Shown here piece by piece: positions 27,731-41,400 of a stretch of 64,000 nucleotides of DNA; within the stretch, counting starts at the first letter, position 1; each line of letters opens with the position of its first letter. Location of the stretch: contig JACBWW010000015.1 in the NCBI GenBank assembly GCA_020086605.1, forward strand, positions 22,247,225 to 22,311,224, given 5' to 3'. Both the position numbers and the translations under genes were made by a program. Source of the DNA: Lanius collurio. Its lineage: Eukaryota > Chordata > Aves > Passeriformes > Laniidae. Under the pieces are notes generated by a model that did no database searches, was not told where the DNA came from, and saw nothing but the letters and a program-made list of their open reading frames with translations.

Positions 27731-30700
27731 AGGTGAACAAGGGAAGTCTTCTAGGCATTTTATGTGCTGGCTCCTACTGTGGCAAAACCTCACACTTGCC
27801 ATTGGTACAGATGCTGAGCCGAGCCTTCTTTGGGGGATGGTGGGAGCCAAGGTGGAGGGGACACTTCCACCACTCCTTCCACGCTAATTCCTTGCAGAGG
27901 CTGGCATAGCAGACAGGAGTGACCCAGGAAAAAGACTTTGCAGCTGCATGATACCTGGAGAAGCAGAATTCAGAGGAAAGAGGGCTGGGCACACAGCAAC
28001 CTGTGGATTTTTGTAGTGTTATAAAACATGGGACCTGAGCATGCTGCGTGCAGCATACCCCAACTTCACAGCAGGATAAACAGTACTGCCTCCCTTGCCC
28101 TTAACCTTTTTCCTGGGAAGCAAATGTGGGTGCTCAGCCAGGGCTGGAGCCAGAGAGCTCCTGTGCCTGCCAGGCAGGCAGCAGCACTGCCAGGATGGAC
28201 AGCCCTTGGGACTGCTTCAGCCAAGCCTGGACAACAGCAGCCCTAACAGGAACTCCAGATGTAATCTCCCTAACAGTTAAATTGTGCATGAGAGAGCAGA
28301 TTCTTGGAAAGCACCTCACTTGTAGTGCATTCAGGCAACAAGTGTTGCTCCATGGCATTTTTATATATGGCAATTACAAAAATAGACCTTTTCTTTTATT
28401 AAAGGGCACTTGGATTAAGGTATAATTACATGCTTGCTTTGAGAGTTTAGATAAGAGGTTTCAGGCTAAAAGAATGGATTGTGCAGACATGATATTTCTA
28501 CACATGTGTTTCTTGCTTTTCCAATTTCTTCTTCCTGAGAAAATTCCAACATAATAATTTCTGCATGAGTACCCACTGACAGGATGCCACAGAAGACTGC
28601 TGTGTACACAGGCTACTGACAACATGCAAGGAGTCTCAGACACATTGGAGGGAAAATGCAAGGAATAGAGACTCATATGACCACATCTGTCTTTCAACTC
28701 ACTACTTCCTCCTTTTGCCAAACTCAGACATCAAATTAAAAAAAAAAAAAAAAAAAAGAAGAAAAATCCTAAGCATCTTAACCTCCTCTGAGATTTGTGA
28801 CATGTTTTTACTCAATCTTGAGGTTAAAAAATGCTTGCATCTATTTCCCTAAGTTACATCTTTTCTACTGATGTTTTGTAGAATTCTGTCTTTTGAAGTC
28901 ATAGCCATCATATCCTACTCTGCCATCAAACACTGGCACAATTGCATTATTGGAAGTGATTAATAGGTCACTGGTGTTTTCTTTTAAGGTATAGGAAAGC
29001 TTTTGACAGTTAAGAAAAACATTCAGTTTTGTTTGCTCAGGATTTTTTCCTTATTTTCTCTTATCTCTGTTATCTTACAACATAATTGTCTACCTACCTG
29101 TCCTGGCTGCTTTTACACTCCCTTATTGTTTACAAAATGAATAATTAATGGTTGATAATCTGCAGCCAAATCCCACCCACCACAGACCTGCCTGGTCTAT
29201 GCCATTTTCTAGTTTATTCCAGCAGCTTGGTTTACAGATCTTGATATCACTTACATGTTTGAAGAAGAGAAATGGTAGCAAATAAAAGTGTAACAAGGTG
29301 AAAGTTCATGTTAACCTGAGCTACAATACTTACCTACTTGTAGGTCATTTTTGTAGCATTTGTTATACAGCAAAATGAAATATATCTAGACTAATTTTGT
29401 GAAGTAAATAAAAAAGCACAGCCCTTCTAGAGCAGCAAGAAGATCACTGCAAATGCCTTTGTCCACTTTCTGAAGCACTTCTCCCCTTTTCCAGCACCAG
29501 CCTACACCACCCCTGTCCCTCAGGGCATCTTCCCAGCACCCACAAACAGCACTTGAATTTTCCAGCTCTCATGGCTCAGCAAACCACGCCCACTTATCAC
29601 TTGTACGATCATATTTTGTCAGTCAGCACACAAACGTCAAAACGTGATCTTTGCCCCAAGCAGCAGTGACAGCTCACACAGTCTGTGAAGCAGAGCCACC
29701 CCACGGGCACGCACAGCCCTCCACACAGGGATGAGCTTCTGCTTCCCTGCACAGTGACAAAAGCTGGGGCAGGGGATGCCCTGTTTGACTTTCCTGTGAT
29801 TGCCTCGACTTCTGAGGACTCATTTTTGATTTGATTTTCCAGCTCAGCATCTAAAGCGAGACCTGACTGTCTTCTTGCTTCCATTGCTTTGCTCTAGCAG
29901 CATTTTTCTAGAGTCACACATGGGCATCACGGTGCAGGTGCTCAGCTGGCCCAGATGTGTCCCTCAACACCTGCACAAGGAAGCTGAAGCTGCCCAAACT
30001 CCAGGTGAACAATAAACTAAAATAAATAATAATAAAAGAAGTTGTTCATGTGATCTGGACGAGGCATGAAACTCAAATATTTGGCACCTGGTTTTCCTTT
30101 TCAAGCTGAAGTTGCATATATTTCTTTTGCTTTCAGAGGCAGCCACACTTTGTAACCAGGAGCACTCAGATACCTGTGCTAACATGAGTTTAAACCTGCT
30201 GAACGGGGCTACAGAGCAGTGCTGATGAGCTGCTTATTTCTCACACACAATTCCCATTTAGCTAGGATTTTATGAACCAGAAGAAAAAAGCAAATGTCAT
30301 TGATTTTGTTGATGGGTCAAAAAGTTAAGACAACACACCTTTACTGTTCTCCCAATGATACATTTCCTGCAAACAACTATAAAGCCTGTTAAAATTGCTA
30401 ACAATTGTATAATAAAATGCATCACATTCTGTAAACTTATAGAACAAAAAAGAACATTATGATGAAATGAAATAGTGAAATGCAAAAAGCAAAGCTAAGA
30501 ATTATTAAAATGCCCATGAATTGTAAAAACTGATCATTTAGAGTTTACAGTTTTTCATGGAAAAGCCAAATCCATGCCTGCTAACAAATAGAAAAAGGGC
30601 AACTGTCTTGATTCTGTTTAATTTGTGGCCTGATCATCTCTGATGAGGGCAGAATCAGATTTCTGGGCATTAGCAACACTTTCACCAACGCAGTGAGTTG

Positions 30701-33700
30701 GTGGTAAACCCTCTGCCTTTTGAGAGAAGGAAATTAGTCAAGCTGGTGGGAAGATCATTTCTTTGAGACTTGATTTTGTTCCTGCACCCGTTCACTAGAA
30801 ATTCAGAGATGGACATGTTTTTCAACATGCCACCTCCAGATTTCTGAAATGAAATCTGTTTTGTAGAATGCCTGTGCAATGACAGAAATGAGTTTCTGTC
30901 AGCAGCTGCCTGCAAAATCCCAGGCTCTGGACACATCATGCTGGGTCCAGATGCTGCCACTGCTTCAAACCCCTTTTTTTTCAGGCTCCCTCAAGATAAT
31001 GCAAGAACCCCAAACCATCCCCTAGGGGATTTCACAGACTTTCACTGCCCCAGGTTAATGATGATCCTGGCATTGGTTGCATCACCCAGAGCCATTCACA
31101 CTGGAAGGTGAGAGTCTCTATTTGTCACAGATAAATTCTGTAGGGCAAGCCTCAGTACCTTTGACAGAGAGACAACCTACCTACATCTCAAGAAATGTCA
31201 CTTGAACCTGGGAGGTTTTTTTGCAGAACAGTTTGCAAAACACACTTCAAAGCAATATTTTTTTTCCCCACCAAGTTATTTAAGTAGAAAATCCTGAAAA
31301 GTTCACTTATTTAAAATTAGACATTAGACAGAGGGACACTTGAAGAGGTTGGCGGGGCAAGATGGGAGAAGACATGAGAGTAGTCAGTGGGACATGAACA
31401 ATTGGCACTATGTTCAGGGTCTCACCAGCCAAAATACCTTTGCTGGTGTCTCACTAGGAGGGAGTAGCAACTTCTGATCATTTCTGCTTTCAGAAACCAG
31501 CATGTAGTGGTAGGATGTTCAGCTACAAGCCAGGAGATGTTGGCTTATTCCCGACTGCATCGCAGAGCTTAGAAAAGCAGCTCTGAATCACATCTTCCAC
31601 AGTTTTAGTGGGGATGTTAATCCCAAATGTAGCTCATCAGAACATTTAGGCAGGCTCCATCCAAGCACATAGTAGGACTTGTAGTTTTAGAATGACAACC
31701 TGTGAAATACAAGGACAATTTAAAGCAATTTGGTGGGACTGTTGATAGGAAAAGAACAGGAACATGGTAGAAAACTTCCTGCAGTCACAGGTGAAGGAAA
31801 GGGGTCAATAAAAGTTGGCATAAGTAAAGAGCAGGTGAAGAGAGTCTGAACATTTTTGTATGGAAGGTATCAAGAAACACACGAGAACTTAGGATGTGAG
31901 GACACAACAGAATGTTGGAATGAGGTAACTGTGAAACTTCTACATGAAATGAAGGGCAAGGAAGGAAGCTTTCCAAAGGATTTCTGAATAACTAACACTA
32001 TTCCAGTCTAGTCCAAATGCTAAAGAACAATTTGGAGAAGTGGAGAAAGATAAGTACTGGGGAAAAAGAAAGGAGTAATGGTATCATCATGGCTCTATCA
32101 TAAATCAGAGAATAATACATTCCTAAACTTACCAGAGAATCAAAGTATTTCTGTAGGAAAATCTTGTACTAAGAAAATGCATGTCTGCCTAATTTCCAAC
32201 TAAATCCAAGAGCTAAACATTTATATTCTTTGCATTAAAAAAATAAATATGGACAAAAAACCTTATAAGAAATTTAATACTCTAATCCTCAAGAGACACT
32301 TTTATAAAAGGATGCTTACACTCAGCAGTTAAACAATTTCTACCAACAAGACAAGAAACATACAAAGACATTTTGAAAAATTATATCCACCTATGTGTTG
32401 CATGCAGGGTTTGGGGCTTTTTCTTCTTGGTAGTCACATTATTGCCGAAATACCTAAGAAATTAAAAGGACCTATTAAGAAATAAAGTAATTTTTATCTT
32501 TTCTTCCTGCTACAAAAATTTTACACAAGGATTAAAAAGGAAATTCTCTCTGTGTTTTTTATTCCAGCCATAAAATGCACTTTATAGTAGCACTGAAATG
32601 CAACAAGACACATTTATACTGTGCTCACATGGCTTTATGCCACCTGGCCAAGAGACATTGGTGAGGCAGTGGAGCACACACCCTGTCGTGCATACTCAGC
32701 TTTTATTGGCCCCTCAGAAAGCCTCATTTTCACCATTTTGAAAAGGAACAGAACTCACTCCAAGAAAACTACAACTCAGATAAAATCAGAGCCAAAAGGA
32801 ATCTGAATGCCAGCCTACCATGCTGGAAAAATATTTAGCTGTTTCACTGACATTTGCATTGCCACACTGTACCTCCCTGTTACAAGCAGGACTAAAATTT
32901 CAGACCCATTGATACCACATGAAGCTGCTCTCCAGTTATCTAATTTAAAGCCTTTTCTTAGGGACTACTTACTGCCCCTTTCAGACTGGAAAACAGCACA
33001 CATATGTGCAGCTACCTGAATTTTCAAACCAGGCCCAGGAATGGGCTGGGGTCAGCAGGGCATGCCAGGCTCTGCCTGCCCTCCTGCATCCCCATCTGCC
33101 AAATGAATAGGTACTCATTTGTGCAGGAGGCTTTTGAAACAGCCCTTATGGCCGTGTAGGAGGGGGCAAAACTGCAAACACCATTATTTTGGGGCCCTCT
33201 GGTAGGAGTTTCACACAGAGTTGGAGTAGCAGCCCTCTGAGTGGGCAATTCCTGTGTCAGAGGAAATGGCTGTGCTGGCCCTTTAGCAGTTGGGTCTGCT
33301 ACAGAAATGGGAATGAAATACATTTCTAAGGGAAGGAGGTGATTTCTTCTATTTGGTTCTCTTCTTCTTTTTTTCCAAGCAGGGATCTTTTCCACATGAC
33401 CCAAACAACAGAAATGCTCCTGGCAAAAAGTACTCTGATACTTCTGTGAGTATCTGGCAAGGGATCGATTTCTTCATGTTTTTTATGACTTAGAAGATCA
33501 CCCGGTTTTCAAAACCTATATGGCAAAGATTAACTTTTATAAGGTTCTCTCAAAACACACGACGAGTTGGCTTTTGTGCAGTGTGAAACAGAACCTCAAG
33601 ACACTGATCCCAGTGGTTTCACCTGCTCCAGCTGCCTTTGGATACACTGATATATGGAGTGCACAAATGATTACCAGACATTTAAAGCCAGGGCTTACCA

Positions 33701-35334
33701 CCCTTATCTGAGTGATCACAGAGTCCTAAATGAGACACCCATAGGACTCCAGCTGTGTTTGTGTCAGAAGGGTTTTCCAGGCACTAAAGATGCCCATGTG
33801 AAACAACCAAAGCTGGAATTTTACAGCAAAACATCAAGTACCCACACGGAACATGCTAAGAGTGTTTTGATAAAGTTTTTTAACCTCAACACTGAGGGCT
33901 TTCACTTCATGCATAGGCTCCTTGTTTAAATTACGTTGGAGAGCCTGTTTTAGTTTGGTTTATGGGCACATCCTGTGCACTCTTGCACAGTTGAGCAATC
34001 CCATTCAATTCCAAAGGCTTATTTATGAACATAAAGATGACTTACAGTAATAAAGAGCTACACCCTTGTCGTTCTAGCATTCACCTGCTTACTGAGAATC
34101 TTATCACAGTACAAACAATGAAAAAAAATATATACTCAGATTCCGTTTTGAGCCATGCCTGAGCAAAGCAGAGAAGGATAAACAAGGATCCTCCCACAGC
34201 TTCCAATTCCTATAGTGGTTTGAGGTGAGAGAAGAAAATTTGAACTACGGTTCTTAGAAAGATGAAAAGTTCTCATTTCACTGGGGATTCAAGACTCACA
34301 CTTTTGCCATTTTTTCTTTCATAAAAATGAAACACCTGCTTTCAAATGCCATACTTCTGGGTTTTGTTTTGGGGTTTTTTATGCTGTTTTGTTTTTTTTT
34401 TTTTTTTTTTCTTCATTTGTTTCAGTTGTTGGCTGGGATTTTTTTCATACTGAGTATTTCTTTCTATCATTATATCAAAACAAAACTCTTATGCAAGATG
34501 ATCTAACTTTGTCAACATGCTGCTTTGCAATATAATTGCAAATTCAAATGGGTTATAGGGATGCAGGAATTTGCGATTTTTAATTCTTGTTTCTGTTATA
34601 TTTTGTCAGTGGTTTTATTTCCACCAGTGCTAAGCCTCCGTGTTTCTGTCTCACTTTCATTTTTTTTTTCCCCTGCAGAAAGTACACCAGGCCTATGCAG
34701 ATTTCCATCCTGTTTGCTTCAAGTCTCTCTGGGATAAAGACCCTGCTGCAGCAGAGGACAGATTTACATCCTGGGGTAGACCCAGCTCAGACGGAAACGG
34801 ATCTTTCCCTGCCAGTCACGTCCTGCTGGGATTCTCCCTACACACAGGCAATTCAGGGAGAGGTTCCTGCCAGCATAAATCCAACTGGGCTGTGTAAACA
34901 GAGAGCAGGACCAGAGACTGTGAGCACCAGAGGAATATTGCTTCCTTGTGATAAACTAAGCTAATAAATAAGTTCTTAAAAGACCAATATCTCAAATGTG
35001 GAGAGTTTTAAAGAAGGATCAGCTTATGCACAAATTATGGGTGATGTTTTGGAAAAATAAAAAAGTTACTTTGCATTGGCCAAATGCATACTTTATTTAT
35101 ACTGATAGGAATAAAATCCTTTTAAAGAAAGAAGGGAGAGAGTAAAGGCCTTGCCTATAACACCACAGCTTACCCCTGCCAGTGCAACAGGCTACGCTGG
35201 CATGCCAGAGCCAGAGAGGGAGACCCTGGAAATGTCTGTCCCTCAATGTGTGCCACCTGCTAATGTCTCCTGACTGACGTTACCTAACAGCAGAGAGATG
35301 CTGGTTTGCGTCAGCTCCAGGCCCATCACCACAG
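27731..35334. other. Intergenic, no gene recognised
   Basis: The region is AT-rich and unique, with an A-run at 28738-28757 and a T-run at 34392-34410. A strong pyrimidine tract ending in CAG at about 34678 resembles a 3' splice site, but the following frame (to 34897) matches nothing I know. No other element was recognised. Confidence 0.5.
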
Positions 35335-35780
35335 AAAGACTTTGAGGTGCTGGAGAGTGGCCAGAGAGGGGCAACAGAGCTGGGGAAGGGCCTGAGTTCA
35401 GTCATATGAGGGAGCTGGGGGTGTTTAGCCTGGAGATAAGAAGACTGAGGGAAGATCTTATTGCTCTCTACAAAAAGGAGGTTGTAGCAAGACTGGGAAT
35501 CAGTAACAAGTGACAACGGGAAATGACCTCAAATTACACCAGTGGAGGTCTAGATTAGATATTGAGAAAAACCCAGAAATTACAGAAAGATCTATCAAGT
35601 ACAGAATGTGCAGGAAAGTGGTGGAGTCACCATCCCTGGAAATGTTAAAAAAAAAATATGTAGATATAACACTTGAGGACATGATTTAGTGGTGAACATG
35701 GTCGTGGTGCTGGGTTGACAGCTGGACTTGGTGGCCTTAGTGGTCTTTTCCAACTTTAATGATTCTATGGCTGTATGATT
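35335..35780 (+). mobile_element. CR1 LINE 3' end
   Basis: The sequence follows the CR1 3' consensus through many landmarks: 'gggcaacagagctggggaag', 'gagggagctgggggtgttta', 'cttattgctctctacaa', 'aaggaggttgtagcaag', 'tggtggagtcaccatccctg', 'ggtcttttccaac' and a degenerate 'gattctatggctgtatgat' tail. It represents the end of ORF2 plus the short 3' UTR, with internal deletions. It is diverged and non-functional. Confidence 0.92.
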
Positions 35781-36079
35781 TCAGATTGATTCTTAGCAAA
35801 ACTTTTGCAAGAACTGCTTATATTTCATTCTGAGCATGTTTCTAATATTTTGCTTCATATTAAACCCCATCAATTGAAATACAGACTAGAACCCTACTGT
35901 CTGTTTTCTGTTATGTCATAACAAAAATCTGTAGACCCCATAAGAAATTACCACTGTGTCACCTGTGTTACAAGCCAAGCTTCTACGCTTCACGTATCAC
36001 TGAAGGCTTTTACCTAGGGGTGATATATAGATTGAAAACACAAGCTGCATTGAACAGAGCGTGGTGGAGAGGTTTGCAC

Positions 36080-36172
36080 TGAGGTGTTTGGCGGGGCTGT
36101 TTGGTTTCGGGGTTTTGGGTTTTTTGGGGGTTTTTTTTGGGTTGTTTTTTTTTTTTTTTTTTTTTTTTTTGT
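36080..36172. repeat. G/T-rich low-complexity tract ending in T26
   Basis: The plus strand is almost purely G and T, with runs of G and T alternating, and ends in 26 T at 36145-36170. It abuts the GC-rich block that starts near 36300. Confidence 0.9.
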
Positions 36173-36299
36173 AGAGTCAGTATTAGCAGGAAGGGACTAA
36201 ACTAAGGAGGGGGAAGAGGAGGAGAAGACAAAATGGAAAAAAATTAAAAAAAAAAAAAAGAGAGAGAAAACTGAAAAACAAAAGAGGGGAAAAGCGATC

Positions 36300-36700
36300 A
36301 GAGGCCCCCGAGGGTCCCTGGCAGAGGCCGCAGCTACCATGGACAGAGCCCGCCGCCCGCTCGGCCCCGCCCGAAGCGGAGGAGCCGCCCCGGCGCTCCC
36401 AGCGCGGCGCGGAGCTGCCGGTCCCGGGGAGAGCCGGTCCCGGGGAGAGCCGGCCCCACAGGGCAACATCCTCCGTGCAGGAGTCCCAGGCAGGCCCCCA
36501 GAGCCGGGAGCGGCTCGGACACGGGTTTATGGGCTCCGCCTCACGCGGTTTTATAGCTGGCGTAGGTTGGGCTTCCCCGTGTTGATTCAGGGCATCCTTC
36601 GGAACACCTGCCTCCGAGGGCAAAGCCGTGAAGTTCAGTTGCAATAAAAAGTTAATAAAAGGGTTTATTGCAAGGTGCGTAAGCCTAAAATTTTAAGGTA
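36300..36700 (+). mobile_element. Isolated GC-rich block, possible LTR-type repeat
   Basis: A ~320-bp CpG-rich block stands alone in AT-rich DNA. It includes a direct duplication of a 16-bp unit containing GGTCCCGGGGAGAGCC near 36420-36450, then a TATA-like TTTTATA near 36550. About 95 bp further on come two poly(A)-like AATAAA words (near 36643 and 36655) followed by 'gggtttattgcaagg'. TATA box then AATAAA at this spacing is the layout of a small U3-R segment of an avian endogenous retroviral LTR, and the text resembles a dispersed passerine repeat I remember. A solitary CpG-island promoter is the alternative. No retroviral genes are present. Confidence 0.45.
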
Positions 36701-38186
36701 ATCAAGACAGCAGCTCATAGGCAACATCAAAGGCTATTTTTAAAAACACAACAGTGTTCTACAATGTACAACAAAAAAGCTTGGTGGTTAAAAAAAGTTT
36801 TGTTTTGGACAAACTGTTCTTCCTGCAGAAGGGGAAATATGAACGCTGACTGATTTTTCTTTTTGCTATACAGCATATTCATCACAGGAATTTCATATTA
36901 TGGATTCTGTAGCCCACTAGTCCTGAAGGATGGTTATCAGTAACACCTATTTTACCCAGATAGCGTGATACTAAAGGGAAATCTGAATTTGGACACACTG
37001 CAGTGCATACAGGGAGAAAGGGATGCAACTCCGTGTAAGCATAGGGTTAAGGGCTGGAGAGGAGAGAAGAAGCCTAGAAAAAAGTTTAGAGAGCTAATAG
37101 AAAACATCCCAATTCCCTAATTTGATTTAGAAGTCCAACTTCAATAAAAAAACCCAAGGAATTCATTTCAAAAGAAAAATGGTTTTTCTCCGTTGTCATA
37201 AACCTGTGCTTAATAATGTACTTAAAACCAAGTGCATTGATGAGGATATTATTTCATGACACTATTTACATTCTTCATAGAGAATGAAAAATTCTGAATG
37301 TGTTTAGCTGGACAATGACATATTATCAGGCTTCTATTTATCATAGGTAGAGTTTCAATAGACTTTTTTTGATATTTTCTGAGAATCCCCATAATTAATG
37401 ACATGAATTCACCTGCTGGTGTTTGAACATCAAGAATACATTGTTAATGCTGTCAGAATTTTGATAATGGTACTCCCTTTCTTCAGTATAGTGTAGAGTT
37501 TGTAATGCTTATGAAACTCCCTCAGAATTTAACTGGTTAAACATTATATTGTGGCTAAATCAGAGTTTGATGGAAACACTGAACTTTCCACAGAAAATTA
37601 GTCTTCTAAAACAGGCTGGTGATCTGGTTGGCAATATTGAATTGAATATCTACACTCACAATTTTGTGGTCCTCCAAGTTGAGCTCAGGGCTGGACGAGT
37701 ACTGAGAAGGCTTCAAAATAGCTGTGCTCCTTGAAAACATTTGTCCATAATCTGGAATGTAAGATATTACTTGAGCATCACTGTTTCTTAAAGGCAAAAT
37801 GATGGGTGGGGGTATGGCTGTATAAAAATATGTATTGGGCCATGGTGACAGAGATGTACCACTACTTCTGGGGTAATGACCAGAAAACTATTCATGGTCA
37901 TGGCAGCTGAAAATCTACCTGAAGTAATGAAAAATAGGGGGTGAGGAAGGTAAATTTCAGCTTTGGATATGGCTTTTTAGTAACTATTTGCTTATTTTCA
38001 CATGCACGAATATTTTTCCGCATAAGCAGAAGTTCATGGAACTCATGTATTAAAAGAGAGTGTTAACCAGTAAAATCTGTGGCATCACAAAAGTATCCCA
38101 CAAGAACTGTATTCTCAGTTTTAAAAACCCTAAAATACTATTATGCAAGTTAGAACAGCATGTCCCTGCAGTAATCATAACATTAT
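36701..38186. other. Intergenic, unique AT-rich sequence
   Basis: I see no gene, RNA gene or repeat in this stretch. Confidence 0.5.
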
Positions 38187-38326
38187 GCTCCAGACCTTCC
38201 ACCAGCTCCACTGCCCTTCTCTGGATATGCCCCAGCACCTCAATGTCTTTCTTGTAGTCAGGGGCCCAGAACTGGACACAGCACTCGAGGTGCAGCCTCA
38301 GCAGGGCTGAGTACAGAGGGACAATG
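38187..38326 (-). mobile_element. CR1 LINE fragment, reverse orientation
   Basis: The reverse complement reads like the CR1 ORF2 end: on the plus strand 'tccaccagctccactgccct', 'tctggatatgccccagcacc', 'ggcccagaactggacacagc' and 'actcgaggtgcagcctcagc' are the well-known antisense CR1 phrases. It is truncated at both ends. Confidence 0.9.
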
Positions 38327-38384
38327 TGAAAACAAGCATCTGCCCACAAAATGAGCACTGGTGTCCCTGCATGTGGGAGGTGAG

Positions 38385-38442
38385 ATGGAGCTAGATGATC
38401 CCTAAGGTGCCTTCCCACCCAAACCGTTCTGCCATTCCATGG
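38385..38442 (+). mobile_element. CR1 3' tail fragment, forward orientation
   Basis: 'ctagatgatccctaaggtgc', 'cttcccacccaaacc' and 'attccatgg' match the CR1 3' UTR end. It lies only ~60 bp from a CR1 fragment in the opposite orientation, so these are two insertions or a rearranged one. Confidence 0.8.
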
Positions 38443-41400
38443 TTTGCCAGCTACTGCCAGATCAGACAGGAAGAACAGCTGCACAAGAGGGCTGGCACAT
38501 ATTCAGAGGGGCAGCCCCTGCAAAGCAGGTCATGACATTTGCTGTTAGCACATCTACTCTTCATCATTTACTCCAAAACCATGAAATGTGTGTAATGGCC
38601 AGCACAGGCAGATTTAAGCAGTGCTCTCACATTTCTTTTGATGTCTCATCAGATTTCCTGGTCTTTCCAAAGACAAAGAGAGGAGCTGTTTCTCCCAAGC
38701 AACCTGTCCAGTTCTGTACCTGAACACAGCCCCAAATAACTACACAATATGGTGATTGGCTATTTCCTGGCTTTGTTATTTCGCTCACGTTTTCCATTTG
38801 GGAAACCTCTGGTCAGCTTTCCTATGGTCAGTTCTTTTAGTTAAACTGTTTCCATCATCCAACTTAGATCACATTTCCCTTCATACCACAATACTGAAGG
38901 TGGTAATTCTTTTCTCCAAAGAGGTGAGACCTTCCTGAATACAGAGGAGGTTTATGCTGATGGAAAACCGTCACACTGCTCTCCTATCCAGTAGTATGTT
39001 CTAAAAGGTGAACATTAGATTGCCACTCAAAATTCCTTACCCACTGTATTAAAAAAAAAAAAAAAATTAAATATCTCTCTGAAAAATCAGAGGCCTGAAG
39101 TAATTTCCAGTAACATTTGATGAGAATGTCAGGATATTCTCTTCCAGTGAGGGTATTAGAACTCATAGAGTACTTCAGCCATTTGCTTTCAAACCTCAAA
39201 ATGCAGGAAGGGGAACACAAAAAATGCAACGCAAAAATTGTCAAAGGGAGTAGTTAGACAAAACCAGCAGAATTTAGGAAAATCTTTAATGCTATATTTT
39301 CTATTATGATAATTGATTTTTTAGCTGATTAAATATATTGATGTTAGTACTGTAGTAGAATCACAGAAACTGAATGCACCAATTTTGCTGGCTTCCTTTT
39401 TTTTTTTCCTCTAGGCATACTTATAAAATATGAACTTTACATGAGGAAAAAAAATTAAAACCAGCAGGGAACTTTCTTCCTCACAAAATCCATACTGTCC
39501 AAAGGCTGATGGCTCAGTCTTCACAGAACTGCAGAGTCTCCCAATGAAAATGTCCTGGGCTCCACCACGGAGTAGTCACTGATCTAGAGCCATTCACAGA
39601 GTATGAATTCTATGTGATAGCAGTAAACATGGCAGGTGTAATACCTACAGACTGGATATCAGGACAAACAGGAGAAGCTAGCAAGAGTGGTTTGATTTTG
39701 TTTGATAAAAATGAAAAAAATAAACTAGGATATATTCTTAATTTTTTTCAGGCAATAGAAAAGCTGAAATGGAACGCCTGACACTGCACTTCCAATAATT
39801 TTTCAAAAAGCTCCAAGGGTAGAGCAAACATCTTGAAACTTATATTTTTACATTTCTTAGATTTGAAGTATTGGAAATCAAGAAGATCCACCAAAATAGA
39901 TCAATTCATGAAAGGAAAAACAAAAGTTCTCATTGACAGTCTGTTGGGTTTTTATTTGAATGAACAAATTAAAGGTCTGCCAAAAGATGACATCAAGCTA
40001 TATGTTCCCAATGTTTCCTGCAGACTTTGGAGAGCGTTTTTGCCTGCTGACCCTCTGTGGAGGCCCTGATTCTGCACCACCATCTATTTCAGGAATCTCC
40101 AGGTCAGTTCCCTACAGCAGCTCCACAAATATTGTCAAGGTGTGCAAGGATAATAAGTACAACTCCAAAACACACCCACAGATATCACTTCAGGATACCA
40201 ATCAGAGTCCAAATTTTCCTTCCCTGCTAAGCACCCAACTGTCACAGACACAGCTGAAAACCCCTCAACACTCAGCAGCTTTTGAAGACCCCAATACTTT
40301 AATTTTTCTTATTCCTATTTTGGGGAATATTTTTTTTCTTGTTCCTGGGGTTTAAGAATACTTGAAATTATGACCACAGAAGCTCTAAGGTAAGTTTAGA
40401 CCCATTGCTTTCAGCCAGAAGATGCTCTTCTATTTACACTTCTCAGTTATTTAGAAAAACAAAAGGAACCCAAATATAGAAATATCCTTTCCAGATGTCA
40501 CTTCCTCAGGGGGTGGGAATATCAGGGGAAAAGCTATGAATTACTTTCTAAATTCTTGTTTAGCCTAGGATATACAAAGGTTAATGTCCCTTCAGTTGGT
40601 GTGTGTAACCCCATTGCTTCCTAACCCCAAAGTTACACCCAGCAATGCTCCCAAGCTTTCACTCTTTCCCAACATGTATACCCTGGGAACCCTGTGGCAA
40701 TTCAGAGCCTCTCCTTCCTTGAAAGAAAGAAAAAGCAGCCTTTTGTTTTTCAAGGCTTTTTAAAGAAAAAGCTTTCAGGGTATTCTGCGATGCAAAGAAG
40801 ATGACACCAAACTGTAGGGCAGGAGAGAGTTAATTGAATGCCTTTATAGCCAAGTAATAGAAGCATAATTGATTTAATCCAGAAATCTTTCCACAATCAA
40901 AGATGAACCACACAAAAAATTGCTGTGAGAGTACTTTTGCAAGGCATTCTGGTAAGTGATGAAACACAACAATGTAATTCAGGCTGCGTTTATCACATCT
41001 TCGCTACAAACACTGAAGCACTGCTAATTCAGAAAAAGAAGATGTATTCTTCCTACCTGAGAGATGACCGAGGCTGGGAGGTACTGCATATTCTGCACAT
41101 CAGACTGTGCTTTAGAGTCTCACATGCCCTAGAAAACTACCTCAGAGCCAGCTTCTCACCCAGCCCAACAGGGAAGCTCCAGCAGGAACAAATTAAGCAG
41201 ATTCAACCTTAATGAGGTAACAAGCTGTGAATCAGGAGAATCACTTTGCTTGCAGAAGCCTGCATCCAATCACCATCCTTCCAAAAATGCTGCTCAGCTT
41301 TATCATATATCAGAAAATCCACCTCTCCCTCCCTCTTGACCCCCCCTAAATAACAGGCTACAGCTGGGGGCAAAACAAGTTGCTTCCTCGGGTTTTGGAG

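Noticed and set aside
34640..34897. Possible exon after a strong pyrimidine tract and CAG at 34678
   Set aside because: The splice-acceptor look is good but the peptide matches nothing, no donor or partner exon was found, and T-rich tracts are common here.
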